From Prostheceraeus crozeri (lineage: Eukaryota; Platyhelminthes; Polycladida; Euryleptidae), in NCBI GenBank assembly GCA_907163375.1, contig CAJQUW010012890.1, positions 310,001 through 374,000 of the forward strand: a stretch of 64,000 nucleotides of DNA, given 5' to 3'. The position numbers and the translations under genes were made by a program. Each line of letters begins with the position of its first letter. The stretch's first letter is position 1. Positions 57,113-64,000 of this stretch are shown here, in pieces. A model generated the notes under the pieces. That model was given only the letters and a program-made list of their open reading frames with translations, was not told where the DNA came from and did not search any database.

Positions 57113-57290
57113 TTTGGCTGAAGCGACGAATTCTCTGTCGGAGGAGAAACATCGATCAAGCCTGCTTGCAGAGCGATGCCGGAGGATCGAAGAGGATTAT
57201 GATCTTCACTTCAACAAGAGAAGAGCTGCGACTTTACCTGCCAAACTGACTACGGGCCAAGTAGCAGCGGAGTTTGATGAAAATTGTTAG
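57113..57290 (+). CDS. Coiled-coil gene, last visible exon with stop
   Basis: The acceptor is TTCTCTTTCCAG. The exon starts in phase 2 (T completes AGT, serine) and reads to a TAG at 57288-57290. It adds 58 residues: SLAEATNSLSEEKHRSSLLA and ERCRRIEEDYDLHFNKRR continue the coiled coil, then a short non-helical tail (ATLPAKLTTGQVAAEFDENC). A weak donor-like GTTAGT overlaps the stop, so a further exon cannot be fully excluded. No AATAAA is evident in the next 300 bp, where transposable elements begin. Confidence 0.82.
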
Positions 57291-57368
57291 TCCTCAGCAC
57301 GGGAGAGGGTCATAGACAGCAGTTTTTAATTCATTCATGTACCGCCGTTGTGTCGGACAAGAAACGGA

Positions 57369-57482
57369 TAGAAGTCCTAGACGCGTTGATTCGTAGTAGG
57401 CATAGGATGTACGCCATTCTGTGAAAGTCTAATCTGCAGGCCTCTTTCCCTGCAGAAACCCATTCTGGCGGCCGGACTAAAA
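57369..57482. mobile_element. Inverted-repeat element, TAGTCCGGCAGCCAG family, one end only
   Basis: GATTCGTAGTAGGCATAG, CATTCTGTGAAAGTCTAA and TTCTGGCGGCCGGACTA match the right arm of 9176-9881. The other arm is missing. It lies 80 bp after the stop of the coiled-coil gene, probably in its 3' UTR. Confidence 0.72.
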
Positions 57483-57593
57483 ATGAAGCTTTATGTCATG
57501 ATTGTGCTTGATGTCCCTGATCAGACTGATCAGCAAACTTTGATTATTCGTTACAAGTAGCTGATAATTGTCATCAAGCTGGCGATATAACTT

Positions 57594-58226
57594 GGGTACT
57601 TATGGGTTGTCTCCCTCGCACCACGTTTTCAAGTTTGTCTCAAATCTGACAAAATGAATCAATCGTCACCAAACTTCGAGTACACGCACTTAAGTACATT
57701 TTCTACCCACATGCGAAATTTCATGCAGATTAGACAAACACTTTTTGCATGAGAGACGATGACGTAAAGTGTAGCGAAGTCAACAGCTTGATCTGAGTTC
57801 GTCTGCTCGACGCATTATTATTAATCGTGTGTACATTGTTCTCTCTCCCTCTTCGTCTCATCCACTGTTATTTGAAATCTTCCCACGACCACTACCTTGC
57901 CACGCCTTTTTAAGAAGCATATTAATGTGAGGGATGTGGCCTGGTCATCATCGCTTCACGAGTTGTCGGGAATTGACTTGGTTCACCTCAAATGCTTTCT
58001 GCTCCGACCGCGAGGTCTTATGAAGTCATATCAAGCTGCCGGCATCGCTGCACTTCAAGTTATCGCTCCTAATTCAAAAACTACTTCTCCGATTTGCCTA
58101 GATTTTGGTATGTGGCTAGAGAATATCCTCATTCACGTGTGTTTAAAGTTTTGTGACGATTGATTCATTTCTACGGATTTTTAGACAAATTCGAAAACGT
58201 GGGGGGAAGATAACCCATAAGTACCA
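57594..58226. mobile_element. Long inverted-repeat element, GGGTACTTATGGGTTGTCTC family, copy 2
   Basis: Ends GGGTACTTATGGGTTGTCTC and, inverted, GGTACTTATGGGTTATCTTC. The body shares TGAGAGACGATGACGTAAAG, GAAATCTTCCCACGACCACT and ACCTTGCCACGCCTTTTTAA with copy 1 at 49466-50095, in opposite orientation. Arms are more diverged than in copy 1. Confidence 0.78.
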
Positions 58227-58850
58227 CAACTTGTTATGGTTAATGTTGGTAAAATAGCTCCAATGCAAAGGGTAGACTTGTTATTGGATATTCCTGAGAT
58301 GTTACAAATATGTCCGATCCGACGCGGCTTTGCATTTTTCGATCCAACGAGCAGCTCTGCCAATGATAGCAAGGCGAATCGGTGTGTCACCTCGACGTGA
58401 AGTTGGCAAGGATATCTGCTTACAATCCGACCTCCAACGGCATTCACGAGCCGCTATCTATGTCCCTCTCCTCATGCTTGTCAATTCAGTGTTCATCTTC
58501 CCGCCCTGTGAACACTTTCTCTATTCATTGTCAATTGTTTTCTATTGTTATCTCCAAGTGTCTGCACATCGATGAAATATGACACTGTTCAGTTCACGTG
58601 TGAAATGTCCTTACTCCAACTAATTGAGGGTATCACCTGGCCCTCGCGTAGCAACAGTCTTGGAATGCAAATCTGTCGCAAGTTCAGTACATCGCCTTCC
58701 TTCCCACGCAGAAAAAGTGTTAATGTTTTGCGTCAAATATAGTCAAAATGAGAAGGGCATGCTTTTTACTGAAATAGTTTCCTGAACGGTGCGATGACCT
58801 TAACTTTCAATGTCAAATCTTGTGACGCACAACAAGTTTACGAATTGTCC
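58227..58850. other. No supported gene
   Basis: Overlapping short open stretches at 58330-58742 have no recognisable motif. No repeat was identified. Confidence 0.35.
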
Positions 58851-59351
58851 GTACTTGTAGGTTATCTCCTGGTTTTGTGTACCAATGATTCCATTTACTC
58901 ATATGTTTCTAAATAGAAACGGAATGTCAACTGGATTCATGAATTACAAGCGAGTTAGGAAGTTGTTGAACCTATGCGTTTACGATCTTTCCAAAGTGTC
59001 AATCGTTATTGTCTGTCTCACTGGTTCATTGAAACAGTCGCAATCGTACCGGGCATTCATTCAGATATTAGTTTTAAAGGAATTTGTCAAGGTGACTTGG
59101 AAATGAATATCTAACAAGTATTTATGAACGATGAATGTCATTTAATAGTTTTTTCGACTGTGATCATTTATCACGTAATTTTGCATTGCAAGTTGTTGGA
59201 GAACTTGTACTCGGATTCACAAGGTCGCATCGGTTCATGGAATCCAATTGACACGAAATTTCTATGCATAGGAAACGCATACATATCAACGTATTGCAGA
59301 CAAGTTCTGAGCAAGCATGTAATCCCGGCAAGGGAGACAACCTACAACTAC
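58851..59351. mobile_element. Inverted-repeat element, GTACTTGTAGGTTATCTCC ends
   Basis: Left GTACTTGTAGGTTATCTCCT; right, inverted, GTAGTTGTAGGTTGTCTCCC. Further in, AATGTCAACTGGATTCATGA pairs with, inverted, GTGTCAATTGGATTCCATGA. The end words resemble those of the 49466 and 57594 elements, so this may be a distant member of that superfamily. No coding capacity. Confidence 0.55.
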
Positions 59352-61280
59352 TGAACTAACAGTAATGAAAGATATTATTGCTATTATCTGTGAAACTTTT
59401 TTCTTCCTACGATTTTTACTGATATTATGACTTCCTTCTTGTACAATTATATCCACTATTTTCGTACATGTTGTTTTGTCTTCTATGAATAACTGACGCG
59501 CGTTGGAACTAAGCAGACAAAATACTAAATGTCACTATAACCGTGAACTGAAATGAAGCTGCAAAAATTACTACCCTGCTTACCCCCAAAAAATGTGACT
59601 ACAATGAAAACTCATGACTGCGCTTTGCGATTACTAATAGAACAAATTTAAAACTGAAATTTTAGATGGTTCATGTGAGCTTGGAGTGTTCTTCCGCGTG
59701 GCATATTAACTGCAGACTAGCGCATTTAGGTGCTGGGACTAGTAATGAATTAATGTCGGGAAATCTAATTGCTTTGAACACCGACGACGATGACCCGTGA
59801 CAGCTGTCATATAGTGTGATCTCTCTCGACAACAAATTTCACAGAAGCTCAGGCCATCATAATGCAGGCCAGCTAAGCGGATTTTATTGAATTCGATAAG
59901 TAGGGGCCTCTACACCGACATCTTGTGTGTATGAAATTAGAATTTCACCCATTTGCATTCCACTGATGATGACATGTTCATGACATAATGATTTACAAAA
60001 TGTTTGATAGTAGCCTACTATCAAAGAGTAGGCCCAAAGGATATAAGGGAAGCATGTAATCAAAGCATGATTTGTATGGATATTACTATGATATTACTTT
60101 TTCGCCAGTTTATAGGCCTAAACAGTTTTATTTGATATCTCAATTGATAATAGAAGAGTAGATCAGGCCTTAGAGTAGACCTAACAATTATTTTTCATCT
60201 GACTGATAGCAGTAGGAGCAACGATACCATTTGCACTTCGCACGTGAAATTGCGAAAATACAGTGCGGGCAAACCCCTCGCTATTATCAGAAGATCATCT
60301 GGTGAATTAGCGATTTTGTAGCTAATTTTTTTTCATTTCCTCAATAAAAACTATCGCCACATGCGAAAACGACTTTCATTTTTAATAACTGCGTCCAAAA
60401 TCCAAAAGCTACAGGTGGCGAATAAGTTGCTGTTATAAGCAATTGATTCATCGAGACGACTTTCCGCCAACCGACAGGATATGTTTTAGGCTATAACCTT
60501 TTCCGACAAAATCTCATGGCTTGAGACTTTGTTTGAATCTTCTCTTTCCATTAAATTCTTAACTTTTTGCATTGATCCATAGTTCCATTTATATGTCTTT
60601 CTATAAATCTCTCATAGATTCTGGCCATTTGTCTGGAAAACAAGCATGCCAGAAATAAGTGATGATAAAAATGCATCACCCAGTGATATTTTAGGAGTGG
60701 GCCTATGGGCACTTTCTAAGACCCATATTTTTCGGAAACTATCAATTGTGGGCCTAAATGGACGTTACATCGTCAATTTGCATGTAATTACGATGCCCGG
60801 ACAGTTTTTGTTTGCCTCGAACAATCACTCTACACTCGAGTGAGAGGCCTAGCCAATAAGCGTCTGATTTCATTGTCGTTACCTCATTTACATTTTACAT
60901 TTACATATTACATTTTTCATCGCTATTCTTAGCGAATGCGCGTGTTTCCTTCGAATGAGCTGCACATATGGATAAACGATGACAATGACTATTTCTCTTT
61001 CGAATTTGAAGTTCACACGAGCAATGGGTTCAGAGCTAGAGGCCGAAGAACTCAAATTACCCACTTTAGTCCGCTGCCATATTAGGCCTAACAGTCCCAC
61101 TTCACACAATTTTAGAAATTTTGCAGACCCATCTGATGAACTTTAGACGATGATTCTCAAGATTGACTTTTCAAATAGGCCTACGTATGGCCATCGCTTG
61201 CGTGGCGGCCGATATATACGCACATGGTTATGCTCACATTAAGATACCGACATCTAGGCCTATGTGCATGAAGATCTAAT
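59352..61280. other. Downstream flank, no gene seen
   Basis: It contains a short perfect palindrome (TTTGATAGTAG/CTACTATCAAA, 60003-60025), a TTACAT-rich run (60885-60915) and many AGGCCTA words. No exon, RNA gene or transposon protein was recognised. Confidence 0.4.
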
Positions 61281-63157
61281 CTATATATCTCCTATAGATG
61301 TAATCAAACTTTCAAGTTTGATGACTTTACACTCACAGAACTTACTGAAACTATAAGTACTATGAATGCCAACAGATCTACGTCAAGTTACCTTTGAAAA
61401 TATTTAAACAATGCTCATCAGAATTTTTTTCACATCTGTGCCGTGTATATAATGAATCAGTGAAAAGAGGAATCTATCCCGAATGCTTGAAAGAATCGGT
61501 GGTATTACCAATATATAAAAAAAGTGACAGAAGAAAACCATCAAATTATAGACCAATCTGTCTATTAAGCTATCTAACAAAAATTTTTGAAAAGATGATC
61601 CATAAGCGAGTATTTAATTTCTTAGAGAAAAACCAAATACTATTTGAGAATCAATATGGTTTCCGGAAGAATCACTCTACAAATTTGGCACTCTTAAAAA
61701 TGACGGATAAAATATACTACGCAAAAGCCAATAATTTATTTACAATAGCATTAAATCTCGATATATCGAAGGTTTTTGACACTGTTCAAACGGACATACT
61801 GCTAGGAAAATTATACAGGGTAGGGATTCGTGGCTTTGTACATGAATGGTTTGCTTCGTATCTGAGAGACAGACCACATAAAGTCCTCGTCAATAAGGTA
61901 CAATCAAAGATGTTAACGGTAAAGACAGGAGTGCCACAAGGCTCATCTTTAGGACCACTATTATTTTTGATCTACATTAATGACATGAAAAATATAGACG
62001 TCTGTGGTGATCTCAGTCTGTTTGCGGATGACACCAATCTAATCGTAAGTGATGGGACTCTTGAATGTGCCATAGAAAAAGCCCAAATGTCATTGGACAA
62101 AATTCAAGCATGGATGAAATATAATAGACTAAAGCTAAACTTAGGAAAATGTGAATATTTGTTCATTCCTCCCAAGCTCCAAACCAAAAATGTCCATTTT
62201 GATTTGACAATAGAAAACTGCAAGTTATCTCAAGTAGACAGCACCTTGGAATCAAATTCGATAATAACTTTAAATTTGATAATCATATCTCATCGATAAT
62301 CAATAAATTGAAAACATTTATACCGACATTATACAAGCTAAGAGATATCATGCCATTAAAAACATTACGCGTACTACACGAACAACTATGTCTCCCTTCT
62401 ATTCAATACTGCTTAATAGCATATGGTAGTGGCAACAAACGGTCACTTAACAAACTACAGCGTTTACATAAGACCTTGATCAAGATAATATACCGCAAGG
62501 AAAAACAGACATTGGATATATCGTTTTACAAAAGTGAACAGTATATGAATGTGGAAACTATGCATGAATTCGAGCTACTGACTCTCGCATATAAAATAAA
62601 ATACAATGATAGCAGCTTGCCAGCATACTACAAAACCCATTTAGAAGAATCAACTAGGCGTAGTGAAAACTTTAAAATCCCATATTTTAGTACATCACTA
62701 GAGCAAAAGAGTAGTAAATTTAGAATACCATTTTCGTGGAATGGTCTTCCGAGCAACATTGAAAAAGCTAAAACAACAAAAGAATTCAAGCAAAAATTAA
62801 AATCACTAATGATGGATAAAATGAATTACTTTTGATATGATGTGCATAATTCTGCATGAGTAGGTCAAATATCCTTCTATGTGCTTTATAATTATGCGTG
62901 CATGCATAATGTACATACCCGTATTATATATTCTAATATACACGTGTTCTTGTATTATTCTGTACTCGTATTATACATTTTCTTTCTTGAGAGCAAAAAA
63001 TAGGGCCAGGCCTTATACCCCATGTGCGGGTCATCTGGTCCTTTTCTCCAATTGACAGTCTTTACGTTATGTCATGAAAAATTTGTATTCACATTTGTAA
63101 AAGATGCATGAAACTCATTTTGTTTGGGGAATAAATATATTTTCTATTCTATTCTAT
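61281..63157 (+). mobile_element. 5'-truncated LINE with CR1/Jockey-type reverse transcriptase
   Basis: The insertion begins inside ORF2 and ends in AATAAATATATTTTCTATTC with an ATTCT-type tail, a common LINE 3' signature. The 3' UTR is about 320 bp. The copy is much less damaged than the one at 3481, which suggests a younger insertion. Target-site duplications could not be set by eye. Confidence 0.88.
61290..62835 (+). pseudogene. LINE reverse transcriptase ORF, truncated, few frameshifts
   Basis: Motifs in order: VVLPIYKKSDRRKPSNYRPI, ILFENQYGFRKNHSTNLALL, IALNLDISKVFDTVQTDILL (box A; the usual KAF is KVF), TGVPQGSSLGPLLFLIYIND, LSLFADDTNLIV (catalytic DD at 62028-62033) and MKYNRLKLNLGKCEYL. 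After a frameshift near 62235 it continues with LGIKFDNNFKFDNHISSI, then LCLPSIQYCLIAYGS and a C-terminal basic region with FSWNGLP, ending at 62835. Another frameshift lies near 61390. The endonuclease half is lost. Confidence 0.86.
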
Positions 63158-64000
63158 ATGTAGCCTAAGTGTATATCGGCACAGCACCTACATTAGCGAG
63201 ATAAGTAATTAAGCCCCGTGAAACAATTGACGTCATGCATAGAACGCCGGATTATCGGAATGTGACTGTTTTCATCATAAAACATTGCGACTTGCGAGAG
63301 TATACAATGCATTGAAAGCTCCCTGAGACCTTCACCCAGAGAGTTTAAATTCCATCAGCCACGAAATTTCATTTGATGATAGAAAACAAGAGAGTGTATC
63401 AAAATAAAAATGCAATTTATTTATAGTTTTTTATCATATGAGACGATACAATATAAGAATCCATGTATAAATACCAAAATCACTGTTGAGAAATTATTAT
63501 TATTATTGAATTCATGAGTCTCAATCATACAAAACAAAGACTTACTCACTATAGCCAACACACAGGGACATTGCGCCCAAGAAGCCAAATTATACCTACG
63601 ACAAGTGTTCAAGCAGCGATTGAATAAAAAATCGTTGGAAAATGATGAAAAACGTCACGACTATATAGAGGATAAATGCAGACGTTGCTTTCATCATTTT
63701 CGTCACTCCAACAAACAACTTACAAAACGATGAAATCACCAACTACTTTGGGCTGCATGCAAAGCGTCGAGGCGTTCTAGATTCACACGATGAAGCCAGG
63801 ACGGGAGGGAGTTTTCAGTTCAGTCCATCAAATCACAACCCAAAACGGGCGAGTGTGTAGGAGGCAAAATTCACATTGGAAGCCTCGCCGTAATCCAACA
63901 AATGTCCAAGGAGGCCGGGAATCGTGGTGTCATCATGGAGGCATCACCACAAATATCCGATGAGGAAAGGAGTTGTACAAGTGACCATCAGAGCTTTCGG
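63158..64000. other. Right flank of the window, no gene seen
   Basis: AT-rich up to about 63700, then a more balanced stretch to the end. A short ATT run lies at 63496-63508. No recognisable exon, repeat or RNA gene. Confidence 0.4.

Overview
This is eukaryotic, almost certainly animal, genomic DNA. It is AT-rich and intron-dominated and carries CR1-type LINEs, Penelope-like remnants, Tc1/mariner and pogo transposons, tRNA-derived SINEs and many inverted-repeat (MITE-like) families. The mix, and the frequent TAGGCCTA-type words, would fit a marine invertebrate, but I cannot name a species or phylum. I see no operons, CRISPR arrays, prokaryotic genes or intact RNA genes.

The only host gene I can support lies on the + strand and runs from before 10747 to 57290. 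I recognise five exons from splice sites and matching phases: 10747-10854, 11417-11660, 25994-26248, 45658-45922 and 57113-57290. Their phases (0, 1, 1, 2) are all compatible and the joined length is 1050 nt (349 codons plus stop). The product is a charged, heptad-rich coiled-coil protein whose N-terminus lies upstream of the first exon I can see. I do not recognise the family.

The rest is repeat-rich intron and flank. 1-10 kb: SINE fragment, inverted-repeat element, tRNA-like sequence, a decayed CR1-like LINE with PHD-finger ORF1, a DD41D mariner inside the TA microsatellite next to the LINE tail, and two inverted-repeat elements. 11-26 kb (intron 2): nested hAT-like ends, a 195-bp hairpin, an element whose left end has expanded into an 18-bp tandem array, a 2-kb block marked by GGTAACGGAATTTCA words, and a Penelope-like fragment next to GAGTTAACTC palindromes. 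27-45 kb (intron 3): a pogo-type transposon inserted at the tip of a GC-rich inverted-repeat element that also carries another MITE; a Tc1 remnant; two truncated LINEs; and a 40-bp minisatellite with a Pol III B-box-like word in most units. 46-57 kb (intron 4): a 2.9-kb, 20-bp minisatellite that begins on the exon 4/intron boundary, so nearly every unit repeats the 5' splice site. It is followed by inverted-repeat elements, a hAT-like remnant, a Penelope-like remnant and a SINE. Beyond the gene come more inverted-repeat elements and a 5'-truncated LINE.

The observation I rate highest is the splice-donor minisatellite at 45911-48835. Three of the four visible introns contain short tandem arrays.
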